A stretch of 64,000 nt of DNA from Liquidambar formosana (lineage: Eukaryota; Streptophyta; Magnoliopsida; Saxifragales; Altingiaceae), in contig CM077831.1 in assembly GCA_039720395.1 (NCBI GenBank), forward strand, positions 11,933,803 through 11,997,802, written 5' to 3'. Shown here piece by piece: positions 32,226-44,808 of the stretch. A program made the position numbers and the translations under genes. How positions within the stretch are numbered: position 1 is the stretch's first letter; every line of letters starts with the position of its first letter. Below the pieces are notes generated by a model, which worked only from the letters and a program-made list of their open reading frames with translations, was not told the origin of the DNA and searched no databases.

Positions 32226-35224
32226 TGTGAACCTACGAAAAAGCGTGGCCTATAAGGATTTGGGATTTTAAAAGACAACAAAGAAAAGGAGTCGCCACCT
32301 CATTTTTTAAGGAAAAGAGGAAAACCCTAAAAATGTTTTATTTCCAAAAAAACCTCATGACTCCATTTAAAGAAAAAAGGCAAAGTCTTTAAAACCAGAA
32401 AATTGGATTCGAGGGCTAAGTTACGACGTGGGAAGGTTCTGGGCAAAGCCCATAGGCACCCACATCACTCGAGTTGGTCTCTTAATTTGATTGGGCTAAT
32501 TTAATAACTTAATCGCATGCAAATCAATATCAATCAATAAAACACAGCATGCATATCAATCACAAATCCATCCTACTCCTCTAGCAATCATATGTGATGG
32601 ATAAAAGGACAAAAGAAAAAGAAAAAAAAAAAAGAAAACCTAGGATACTTAGCATCCTAGGGTGGACTTGAACATCAATTGAGCGCCTACGTACCGTGTA
32701 TGGAAATATACAGATCAAAGTCCACATAATTCGAAAAGAATAGGGTTAAGTCTTAATATAAACTCATGGTAAAAACCCTAAGTTTCCTCATTTGAAAAAT
32801 ATTAATAAATAAACCAAGCTTGAAACAATTTCCACAAGATGGAAACTTTGAGAAAAAGGTATTTTCCTTGATAAGGAAACCCTTAGAAATCACCATATGT
32901 CTATATTAAGAAATAACCCTAGGAGGGAGAAGAGAAAGAAAGGAAAGTGAAGAAAAGTGAATTAGGGCACTTCATACCCTACTTACCTTGTGCAATTTTC
33001 CAAGCAATAACAAACTTAAGCAATAACAACCTTATTTGCAATAAGGCAATTATCCCACTTGTTTGCACCCTTACAAGTGCACAAAATCATGCAGAAAACG
33101 CAAAACACTAATTTGGATAGAATCATGTTAAGGCCTAAAATCATTCATTTATCATGCAAACAACAAGAATAATGACTAACCATAAACCTCAACTTAATCC
33201 TATATGCAATGACCTATCCTATCTGCATAAAAACCTATGAAAAACCTACGAATAATCATGAAAAACCCCAATAATATCAATAAACATGATATCGAAATCT
33301 ATTCTAACAAAAAAAGTGACATTTGATGTAAAATATGAAAACAGGCCTTCCTATGACGAGCTTTCTTAAGCAAAACTATCCTAAGATAATTTCACGTAAA
33401 AAAGTCGCTATGCGGAGGTGCAATCACCATATCCTACGTAAAATATATGTCCTAGAACACAATAGAAGTGATTTTATGCTTAAACACATCATGGAAAGCT
33501 CTCATGCATGACCTTACTTAACAAAAAGGACAATTATCCTTATAAAAGATAATCTCTCCAAAAACCCTATAAAATCCACTATATGAATGCAAACCTAACA
33601 TGATTCAACTATATGCAGCATATATAAAATAATCATGATGAGCAATAGCTCACAGAATTATCCTAAACACGCTGTATGAAACTTGTGTAAATTTAGGGTT
33701 ACCGAAACCCTAATTTCACAACTATGCATTAAAATGTATGAAACGACTCTAACACATGCTCAAATCATCATGAATATCATTCATATTATATATATTAACT
33801 AATAGGAGCATCAACTCATGACAATTATCACAGTAAGTAAGATATATGAACTATGCATGACTTAAGAAGAGAGAAAAGATAGAGCCTTCAAAACCTTAGT
33901 AAACTAAGGATTATCAAGCATATAAAACCACCAATCATCTTAAAATCATTCATATCACATCGTAGAAACATTGAATTATCCTAACATGTGGAGCTACAAC
34001 ATGCACTAGAGCTATTATAGAAGGAGAAGGAGAAGAAGAAGGAGAAGAACTATATTCAGCATTAGAAAGAGGTGTTTACCTCTTTTAGAACCTCCCTTGC
34101 TTTCAAAATCCTTGTTCTCTTGCTTGCCTAGGGTTGAAAAGCCTCCTCTTGATGTCCTTCTAGCTCTCCAAACTCGTAGCTCCCTTTCTCTCTAAGTATA
34201 AAGTGCAATTGTGCTCCCCCTATGTGATGAATATCATATCCTTTATATAGAGAACTGACCTCCTAAACTAATGGCTAAGATTAATTCATTAGATAATGAT
34301 CCTAGGGCTATTAGAGACTCTCTTGGTGCTCAAACAACTCAAATTTACACAATCCTAGGAGGAAACAACTTGCAAGGGCGGAGGAATCCGTCAAAGAAGG
34401 GAAGAAGGAGTTAGAATCCTAAGCGAAGACGGAGTCCTTAGGTGACTATCTAGGCCTGGATGGTTAGCCGTCTAGGCTTGGACGACTGACCGTCCAGCCC
34501 CGGACGGTTACCCGAGGGTTTCTTCTAGTCCACTCCGGTTTTGACTCCTAATCGCTTTAGAAGTCCTAAAATGGTCAAATTAAGTCCAATTTTGACGAAA
34601 TAAAAGCCAAAACGATAGTGTTTCAAAGGGGAACACATTTTTAATCATTTTAGGACAAAAATCCTCAACCATGGGTGCATGGTTAGGTTTTACAAAGGCG
34701 GCTAACCATGGTTCACCACCGTCACTAAGCTTGGGTTTGCACACAAGGTTGAACCAAATGTTTTCCAAATCAAAATTCAACCTTTTTAAACATTCCTAGG
34801 ATGTAAATAAAGCCCAATTGAAGTTAAATGAGAGAAAATTGAGTGGTTCTTGTGAGTCAATTTGAGCAAACCAAGAAAAGGTCTTTTAGCCAACCTGAAC
34901 CATTATGAGTTGAATTGATCTTAAATCACTAATTTATGAAATTGAGCCTATATATAGACTCTATATACTCATATGAACTCAAAGGAATGACTCGGGATTT
35001 ATTCTAAAGTCAAATGGAAAATATACGACTTAAAAGACGATTATGCCCTTAAAGTCGCAAAAGTTCTTATTGACTATTGAAATGAACTCCAAATCACTTC
35101 AAAATTCATACACATGATATTCAGTGCCATAGAAACTCAATGCAAAAGACTAGACTCGAAAAGAACTCAAAATCCTACATGAAATGATATACCCTAGCCC
35201 AGGTGACAAAAATGGGGTGTGACA
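32226..35224 (-). mobile_element. Solo LTR of a third Tat-like gypsy family
   Basis: Begins TGTGAACCTACG and ends GGGGTGTGACA, the same termini as Gypsy-1 but with a diverged body. Flanks GACGC and GACGT match in 4 of 5 bases; the mismatch is a C/T transition. TATA box TATATAA (minus strand) near 34242-34249. GGTGGCGACTCC (minus strand) lies at 32288-32299. Length 2,999 bp, no coding region. Confidence 0.85.
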
Positions 35225-37326
35225 GACGTTGTGTGATGAAATTTTTTTAGTTTTAATATTAATATTATTATTCTTATTAAATACGTATATATAGATATAT
35301 TTAATGGCTAAATAAGTTACCCACCCCAATAAGGAGTTTATTTATTTATTTTATTTTTGGTGTGGAGAGCTTTGGCTAAAGGTCCTACAAATAAGAGATT
35401 TGACTCATTAAGTCCAGGTGGGCACATTGTTATGCGAAAAGTTCCTTAAGAGGCTTCTTAACAATACTACCATTCTATAGATGCTCAAAGCATGAAAGTT
35501 GTTAGAACACTGATGACTTACTAATTTAACATTTTTCAAAGTTTAAAATTCCACAACTTTCATTTTACAAGTCAATTTTTCATAAAATTTATATTTTTTG
35601 AATCTACATACTAAGACCTATCAAACAAGACCCATGATAGATATAATTATATGAAGAAAAAATATTGATAGAAAAATATAGGGACACCTTACATGGTGTT
35701 TCAATCACATGGTATTTAAGCAATTGTAGAAATTTGTGTGTACAATGAAGCTTTATTGAAATTCTTTATTTATACATGTATTTTCCTTATTTTAGTATTA
35801 AAATAGTTATTATAAAAGGATAATATTAGTTTCATTTACCAAAAAAGAAAAACTAAGTTTAATTGGTCAACAATTCCAAAAAACAAGTGAATTTCACTTA
35901 AGATTGATAGAATTTCTCTGTCAATTTCTGTGATTGACAAAGAAATTCTTTGAGTTAGTCAAAGAATTTCTTTGTGAATGGCTAATTGAAAGATAAATTC
36001 TCTGACCAACTTAGAGAATTTCTCTATCAACTAGCTAATTCATAGAGAAATTCTTTGTGCTTCGTCATTTTTCTTTTTCTATATGCTATATAGATTTTGT
36101 TTAAATATTTTTGGTAAAATACAATTTACTATGCACTTTGAAGTTGAAATATTAATTCCTTTGTATGAGTGGATAACCATTAGTATTTGTATAATTAAGC
36201 ATATTGCAAACAAGATCAAACACTTTGATTGATCCATTATTTTCTTAATCTTTGTGAATTGACCAATTGAAAGATTAATTCTCTAACCAACTTGGAGAAT
36301 TTCTCTATCACTTAGTCAATTCATAAAGAAATTCTCTGTGAGAAAACATAAAAACTTTGTCATTTTTCTTCTTCATATTCAATATAGATCTTGTTTAAGT
36401 ATTTAAGTATTTTTTATAAAACACAATTTACTATGCACTTTGAAGTTGGAATATTGATTCCAATGTATGAGTGGATAACCATTAGCATTAGAATAATAGC
36501 GAACAAGATCAAACTCTTTGGTTGATCCATTCTTTTCTATCTTAATCTTTCAAAAAAAAAGAAAAAAAAAAAAGAGAAAAGGATGAGTCACAAGACTCGT
36601 GCCAAAAATACCACAAAGTAACTAGTGCCATAGGTAAGCAATGCATAGTTATTAAACACTGGATTGATTAGATCTGGAGTTTGGGTCACTATTTCAATCG
36701 TTGGGTCATCTGCTGGATCGGCCATATAATTTTAAAATAGTAAATAATTAAAATATTTATAAAAAATAAAATGTATACATTTTGACATTAAATAATATAT
36801 GGGTGCTACTACATGGGCCGACCGCGAGATGAAATAACAGTGCTATATTGGTATTGGTGGATTTGAATTCCATAATCAACTAAAGGAAAAAGGCAGAGAC
36901 TTTCCAAAGAGGAAAGGAAACCAGTTTCCGCGATCCATATGAGTCGAACCGTATGATGACTAACAAAAGAAACTCACAAATCAAAACTGTGACAACACGC
37001 GATTTGTGGAATCCGAACAAAATCTAGTCAACATGTTAACTATTTTTTGTTTTTAAGTCTATGTTGGGGAATTTTACATAAAATATAGTTAAAATATCAA
37101 ACACAACAACTTGTTTTTTAAAAAAATCAAGCCCTAAATCTAGTTAAAATTTTTACTAGATTATTTTTAAATCCTCTCTAAAAACACGTTTTTTTCATGG
37201 GAAGAAAGCGAACAAGAAATTGGAGGCTCTAAAATCTAGTTAAAGTGTTAACTATTTTTTGTTTTTGTTTTTAAATCTATGTTGGGGACTTTACCTAAAA
37301 TATAGTTAAAATCTTAAACATAACAA
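35225..37326. other. Unassigned AT-rich DNA with two local duplications
   Basis: No protein-coding feature recognised. It contains the duplication at ~35975-36545 and the first copy of a ~210 bp duplicated segment from ~37019. Confidence 0.5.
35975..36545. repeat. Tandem duplication, two ~280 bp units
   Basis: Unit 1 (about 35975-36255) and unit 2 (about 36256-36545) share GAGAATTTCTCTATCA, ACAATTTACTATGCACTTTG and GAGTGGATAACCATTAG in the same order. Units differ by scattered substitutions and small indels, so the duplication is not recent. Confidence 0.75.
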
Positions 37327-37331
37327 CTTGT
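37019..37331. repeat. Duplicated ~210 bp segment flanking Copia-2
   Basis: AACTATTTTTTGTTTTT, CTATGTTGGGGA and AAAATATAGTTAAAAT occur twice, near 37040-37100 and 37250-37310. The second copy continues across the Copia-2 insertion into 56883-56935. Confidence 0.6.
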
Positions 37332-39039
37332 TGTTAGTTGTATGCTCTATAACCAATCATAGAGATGATGCTTTAGGGATAAAGAACAATCATAGGATTT
37401 CATTTATTGTATGTCACATTTATTATTAATTTAATAAAAGGGCTTATCTATCATGTTTATTCTATTCTTTATATTTGCATGATATGTCCATAGAGTTAGA
37501 GTTGAGAATATGAAATCACAAGGTGTTGTGATTATGAGACTGTATATATATTTCTGTACTAAACTCTTAAATCATTCCTAATTGAAGGTTCATTATGATG
37601 GACAATAATGAACCATAGGACTAGCACATGTTAGGTTAGCTCTTTGGGAGGATAGCTAGTCTCTGAGCTATTTGTGTGGAGACACTATAACTAACATGTG
37701 GGTCCCTATTACAAGAATAGTAACACTGAATGTGACCAAAGTCATGAGATCAATTGAATGGAGTTTTACCTGCCTACTAATCAGTTTCTCATAGTTGCAG
37801 TGGTACTAGTGATCATTAGACTTGAGGCACCATAGTTGTCTTATGCATAGAGCTTTAGAAGTTTGATAGCACTAAGTGTTTATCCCTATAGGGTTTGCAA
37901 AGGAATTTATTGGTTCTACTATTACATGTGTGAAGGCATGTGTGCGATCAATAAGGGATCCATCACTTCCAGTAAAAGGGAGAGAACATTCTCATAGGAA
38001 CACTCATAAATATAACTCATGTGAATCTGTGGCCACAGTATGATGATGATCATGGAAAAAGGTTTTCATGGTGCATCTTATGAGTTGATATTTTGGGTAG
38101 GTTCATAAATGTATTAAATTCGGGACTTGACAGACTTCTATGTCCTAATAGTTCAAATAGAGACATTGTGTATGATGGAGGAATGTAATTGTAACCTTAA
38201 GCTGTAATTGAAGGGTTCTTTGTTTGATAATTATTCACCTCATTTAGGACCACACTATAAGCCATTGCTAGATGTTACTCATGGTTAGTAGAAGCCCTAA
38301 TTAATATAAGTGAGTTATAATTAATTAGGGAATTGAAAGGTGTTCCAATTAGACTCTTAATGGAAAGTGTTCCATTGGGCACTCCATGTGACATTGAGTG
38401 CCACTACCTACTACTAGATGTTGTGAAACCAATGGGTCACACACCGATAAGCAAAGTGGGACTTTAAGTTGTGAGAGAAAGGGCATGAGTGTACTTAGAA
38501 TGTTCTAATGGGCCACACTTGCATTTGATATAAGTTAGAGGGGTTAATGAGCAATTTTATGAAATTGCAAAACCCACACAATGAGGGATTCCCCCTTGGC
38601 CGGCCCCCTTAGTGCTTGCTATAAATACAAGCTAGCACTTGATAGTTTGACACACTGACTCATTCACTCCTTCTCTTGGTCAGCCCTAGTGAGGAGCCTC
38701 TCTCTCTCTCTCTCTCTTCTTCTTCTCTTCTTCTAGCAAACCCTAAGGAGATTAAGAAGAACAACTGAAGGCTTTTGCTTGGTGTGGATACCGTGGAGGT
38801 AGTGCACTTGTGCTGCTCATATATGCTTGTTCAAGGATCATTCATTACTGTCCAGAAATTCAAAAGTTTGGAATTTGAAGACTTGAATCAATTGTAAGTG
38901 CTCTAACCCTTCCTCTAGTTAGTTTTTTATGTTTTGTATGAACCACATTCAGATTCATGGGCTTTAAGGAATTGTATTATGATTTTTGTTTATCAATATG
39001 TTCCGCTTTATAGTTTTTTTCTACAATCAATTCCTTACA
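37332..39039 (+). repeat. Copia-2 5' LTR, 1,708 bp
   Basis: TGTTAG...TTCCTTACA. Related to but clearly diverged from the Copia-1 LTR. TATA box GCTATAAATAC near 38618; CT microsatellite near 38698-38720. Confidence 0.9.
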
Positions 39040-39040
39040 G

Positions 39041-39058
39041 TGGTATTAGAGTCATGAT
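39041..39058 (+). other. Primer binding site of Copia-2
   Basis: TGGTATTAGAGTCATGAT begins one base after the LTR. It matches the usual copia PBS TGGTATCAGAGC, complementary to initiator tRNA-Met, with changes. Confidence 0.75.
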
Positions 39059-42000
39059 TGTGCTTCATAAAAACATTATATGGGCTGGAATTTATGGTAC
39101 AATTAATTAGTTAAAGGTGCTCTAATTAGTTTTTAGAAAACTAGGGTTTTATAAAACTGTTATGAACAGTTTTCATGGTAGCCATGAAAAACTGTCATCT
39201 TTTTTTGCATGCCGAAATCAGAGTTCTTCTCCAAAATTTTTGAGCCATATATGGTTAGAAAGCTCTTCGAATCAGCTTTCCAAACCAACAAAAGGTGTGT
39301 CAATTTGAGTTCTGTAGCAAAAGTTACGAATTTTTTACTACAAGCTATCTGGGAAGACAGTGTTACGCGGGAATGATGCAACAACAGCAACCATGACCTT
39401 TTGCTGGTGATCAAAGGGATGGAAATGGTTGCCACCACTTGGGTTATGTTCTAGACATGCAAGGGAAGGTTTTTCAAGCATTCGGATACATCATAATTGG
39501 ATTAAGATGCTATAACTAGTTTTTTGAAAACTAGGGTTTTCTTTATGTTGGTTGAACCAAGGGTTTGGAACCCTAGGTTGTTCTTCATCTTCTTCTTATT
39601 TTGATTTGATGTATATAATTCATATGATGAATATATATGTTTATATATACTGCATATATAAATTTTAAATGTATTTGATGCATTAAAATCGAAATTAAAA
39701 TAATTAGAAGCTAAGGTGTTCTTCATGGAGGCCGAACCTAGGGTTTTTGAAACCCTAGGGTTTGTGCCTTGTTCTTCTTTAATTATTTGCATAAAATTTT
39801 GTAATTTGATTATGTTATTAATATATATATTGTATATATGTTGAACAATAATTTTTGCATGAGTTTTTGAATTATAAGGATAAAAAAGTTTGAGTTTTAA
39901 AAAATTCAGCATAGCAGATTTTTCTGCAAATTCGGACCAGCCATGGGTTTTCACCCATAACTTGAGCTAGAGAGCACCAAAAAGCATGAAACCACTCCCA
40001 TTAGTTTCGTAAGACATAAGGGATTCAAACTTAATTGGTTTGGAGTCCTAACCATGGCAGCAAGTAGGGTTTTAGAAGCTTCTGCAATCTGTTATCTTTT
40101 TCTGCAGAATTTTGGGCCTTCTTCATGGATTGAATTGTGTGGGCTGTTTGGGGATGATTTGATCATCCAATCTTCTTCCTTGGTGGTTGAAAATCATGTA
40201 GAGACATGACTTAGAGGCTTCCATGGCTTGGGCAGCCTTGCATGAAGCTTGGCAGCTATGAAAAGCCATGAAAGCCTTCATCTTCTCCAGCGGCAGCAGC
40301 TAGGGTTTAGAGAAACCCCTCCCAAACACGACCTAGGGCTTAGAGCCCTTCAACCCCATAGCCATGGGACTCAACCATGATGTAGGCATACACCCCAAGG
40401 GTCGTCAGAGCTTGCCACTGCCAGTGGTGGGTCCGGCAGCCCCTTCTTCCCCACCAGCCTTAGGGTTTAATGTTGAAACCCTAATTTTAATTAATAAAAC
40501 CCTAATCTAATTAATGCATTAATTGAAACCCTAATTCTATTAATTCATGGACATTAAACTAGGGTTAAATGATTGAAAATTAATGGCCAATCATTGTCAT
40601 TAAGGGTTTAGGGTTTAATTAGTATCATTAATGAACATAGGGTTTAGGGTTTTGGAAACCCTAATGATGCATTTAATTATTGTAATTAAAACCCTAATGA
40701 TGCATTAAAGGAAACACAAATCTTAGTTATCAATTGCATTAAACCTAGGGTGTAATGATTGGTCAATTGATGACCAATCATTGGCATTACAATTTGAGTT
40801 AGGGTTTTAGTGCAACTAGGGTTTAGGGTTTTAGGAAACCCTAATGCATCGATTAATTAAAAGTTTGGTTTTATTTAATTTTGAAATTAATTATTTAATT
40901 AATATTGATTAATTTTATAATGTTTTAAAATTGTTTAAAACAATTTTGGAATTAAAATAATTTCTGGAAAAGTATAATTAAATAAAAATGTTTTATTAAT
41001 TATAATAATCAATAATACCCTAATATATGATATTAAAGGTATTATTGGGTTGTTTTAATTATTCTAATAATTTTAATTGATTTGATTAATTGAAATTAAA
41101 TGTTTAAAGAGTCAAAACATAATTAGAATAGTTTAAAACAATAATGGGGAATTAATGAGTTAAAATTGTTTTAAATCATTAAAGGCATTCTAAAATTAGG
41201 GCTTTGGAAATTCCAATTTTAGAAAGTTATGTAATTAATTATTTTCATTAAATTAAATTCTGGAAATTTTTATTTTGCATACCCTAATGAGATTAGGAGA
41301 CATTAATGAGATTAATGTGAACGAATTAATAGAGTTACCATAATGCCCATATGTTTTATTGCTTACAGTTATTTCCTTATTATGCAATGTGATTGTATGA
41401 ATGTGGATGGATGATGATTATGGACTAAGACCTAATAAACCAATTGTAATTGGCCATCTTGAGATTATGGGATGTAATATTTTTCAAAGGGTTGTAATTT
41501 AATTATTGGAGATGTAATTTTTAAATAGGGGCTTGCATGCCACCTTCTCTCTCTCTATCATTTTCTTATGTACCCCATTTTCCCTTTATGTATCCCTTTC
41601 TTCAAGTTATGTAAATGTTATGTAATCAATCAAGAGTGCACTAAGGAGCATGGTGGAACCCAGAGGAGCATGGTGGAACCTAACATAGCATTGGTGGACA
41701 TTAAAGGACTTGAAGAGCTTGGAGAAGACTTTTCAAGAGAGCATGCATGGTTTCAATTTATTGTTTTACGATCACCTACACCTTCCTATAGATCATTGAT
41801 TCAACTTATTGGCTTAGGTTGAATCCTCTAAAAGTCCATAATCATCACAATGGGAGCTTTTAATTTATGTGATAATGTAGTAGCTCCAATATCATACATT
41901 GATATATGCCACCTATTTACTTAGGGACTAATACTAATATATGGTACTTTATATATGTTGATATATAATTACATGAATTGTATGATTATAATAGCATGAG

Positions 42001-42699
42001 ATGTATGATTATAATACCATGATTTATATGTTTATATTTTGATACATGAGATGTATGCTATATATTGATGAGACCTTGAAACCACTTTTGTTTAAGATAT
42101 TAAGTTGTAAATGGAGAAAGCATTAGGGAATGCTCTCTTCATAGCCTTTCACCATTATAAGCTCAACTAGGGTTCTTGGTGTAGGTGCTTGGCTGCAGAT
42201 ATGTAGGAGGTATCCACACTGGGGATTCTACTTGATACTATTATATATGTGATATCATGGGGGTATAAGTGGCATATTCCAAAATTCTATTATGTGAGGA
42301 GTGTGTCATAATGACCAAACCTGTGTGAATGTTGGGTTTGACTTAACCAGAGATTATATTCCAAAATGCTATTATGTGAGGTTTATGTTTCTCTAGAGGC
42401 TAAATGATTGGAATTTGCTTATGGAAGCATTAGACAAAGAGTTGTCTACTCATTGGCGATTAGTGGCCAAAATTCTATTATGTGAGGTTGCTAGTTCTTA
42501 GTGGGACCCCAATCCCTATTAGGAATCCATTGATTCCCGAATTCCATTAGAGGGTGCATGGGATTTGATAAAATAGTGGGAGGTACCATTATGATTAAAA
42601 CCCGATCATTTTGGATAAAAATGAAATCTTTTCTTCTATTTAATTAAAATTGTTAATGAAGATTACCTTATTACTCACCTAAAAACCCCTATTTCCTAC
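39059..42699 (+). other. Copia-2 long non-coding leader
   Basis: About 3.6 kb between PBS and gag, far more than usual for copia. It has no protein-coding ORF I recognise. It is rich in AAACCCTA/TAGGGTTT motifs, with a dense cluster at 40440-40860, and AT-rich near 40860-41280. Three copies of CCAAAATTCTATTATGTGAGG or close variants lie at 42279, 42361 and 42467. Confidence 0.6.
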
Positions 42700-44704
42700 A
42701 ATACAGGATATTGATAATTTGAGTGAACCTAATTTCTTTGATTGGCTTAGGAAATTAAGAATTGTTCTCAATTCCAAAAAGATTTTTTATATGCTATTAG
42801 GCCTTTTCTTAAAGGCCCCCTATAAAACATCCTAAGAAGAAAAGACACTTTGCATAATTGGCATCTTGTTGTCATACTATATGATAGTGTTGATGACTAA
42901 TAAGTTTCAGAAGTAGAATTAGTCAACGCAAAGTGCCTTTGATGTCCCATGTCACATACAAAGGTTGTATGGTGAGCAAAATAATACTATAAAGTATAGT
43001 ATTTACAAAGGACTTCTTCTAGAATAGGATGCAACAAAGGTTGTTTATTAATAATCATTCTTTAGAAGATGATTAAACACATAAAGCTTGGGAAGCTAGA
43101 GGTAAAATGGAATCATAGAGGGAAGCAAGTCTTGAAAAGTCAAAGACAAAGAAATATAATTATTTTGTAGCAAACATAAGGTATTGTAAAGGGAACTTGA
43201 TAAAGTATCAATTTTCCTAGAAGAACCAAACTTTTGAAGTTTGGTTCATGCTCTAATTAACTTGTTGGTTAGTTATGCTTCTTGGTTTTTGGATTCTAGT
43301 GTAATCTAAAAGAAAGCAGAAAGTTAAATAGATAATAAGTTACCTTTAAAAATTTTAATAGAGCAAGAGTTGTTAGATTAATTTTGGAACTTATTTCTTA
43401 ACTAGATCATTTAAGACATTCTAGAAATTTGATTTCTAAATTTAAATGACTAATTAGAGCGAATGCAACATATTCTACGAATATAAGAGATGTAGAGACT
43501 CTCATTTAAATGTAGCAAATGTAACTTGGTTATGAGATGATCAAGCCTATCATTTACTTGATGAAGTGAAGGAGCTGCATTTATACTTTGACTAATACAT
43601 TGTGATGCATATAGTTATAAAGAGCAAGCATTTATTACAGTACACTCCTCTTAGAATGCCATAGCTCAATGGTGAATCTAAGAGAACGAATTGAACCCTA
43701 TTAAAATATGGTTTGATTCATGATGAGTTTTACTAATTTAAATGTATCCATCTAGGATATACCTTAAAATTGCTACATATTGATAATTAGGGTTCATTCC
43801 AGTTTTTCCCAAAAATATTATATTGGATATAATATGGGAAGAAACCCAACTTAAAGAAGTTAAGGCTTCGGATTGTGTTACGTATTTCTAGAAACATTAT
43901 GTAGACAATCTAGAAATAATGTTAAGTAAGTGTTAACTTGTGGTATATCCTAAAAATGATTGGGATAGTATTTCTATCATCCTAACAAACACAAGTTGTT
44001 CATTAGTATGTTTGCTAGATTTTCTTGAGAAAGAGTTCATTCAAGAAAGATGCAAAAGTAGATTGACAGAATTCACAGAATTGTCTGTAAAGGCATAAAC
44101 CAACAAAGATCCAACCCTTATTCTTGTTGAGGCAAAACCTTTAACTACACCACAACCTTTTCATAGATAAAATTGGATATTTTTTTAACATAAAAGAGAT
44201 ATGGTATCTCTATAAAGATGTGAAAGAATTGTTCCTTGGTGATATAAAGATCACCAAAATAATCATATTGATTATGATTAAGCGATGTTTGACATCAACT
44301 CAAGAAATGACTAAGAGTCATTAAATCCGATATGGTTAGGTAGAGACCTAGAGGGCTAGGCTATTTGAGAATGTTTCAACATAGGCAAAAAGTTGACTAT
44401 AAAGAAATTTGTTTGATAATAGTTATGCTGAAATCCATTTGAATCTTGTAATCTATAAACACACATTTTGAATATAAGATATATCAAAAAGATATAAAGA
44501 TTTTATATCCAATGATGAAAAACCATAGAGGTGTATAGTTATAGAAGTCTATTAATGGACTACAAGATTCTCATAATTGGAACACCTATAAAGTTGAAGT
44601 AATCAAATTATTTGATTTCTCTCATTTTATGGATGGACCATGAGTGTATAAAAGGTTAGTGGGAGTGCGATTGTTTTTCTTTATCCTAAGAATAGATGAC
44701 ATCC
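42700..44704 (+). pseudogene. Copia-2 gag-pol remnant
   Basis: The gag start is visible near 42730 (EPNFFDWLRKLRIVLNSKK). Integrase C-terminal traces lie near 43650-43950, then RT up to the active-site region, where the frame reads FFILRIDDI just before the CACTA insertion at 44705. Stops throughout. The segment 44136-44704 aligns with Copia-1 15975-16547. Confidence 0.75.
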
Positions 44705-44808
44705 CACTACAAGAAAAAGGTTGATAGATGACGCATTTAGAATTTTAAAAGATGACTGTTTTTTAAAAACCAGTAATCTTTTGATTTTTAGGATGAAAAG
44801 ATGACTAC

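Noticed and set aside
39502..39954. 150-residue minus-strand ORF in the Copia-2 leader
   Set aside because: Asn/Lys-rich, repeat-containing product on the strand opposite to the element; no family resemblance.
40440..40860. Interstitial telomeric repeat
   Set aside because: AAACCCTA words are dispersed and in both orientations, not a tandem telomere array; reported as a motif cluster instead.
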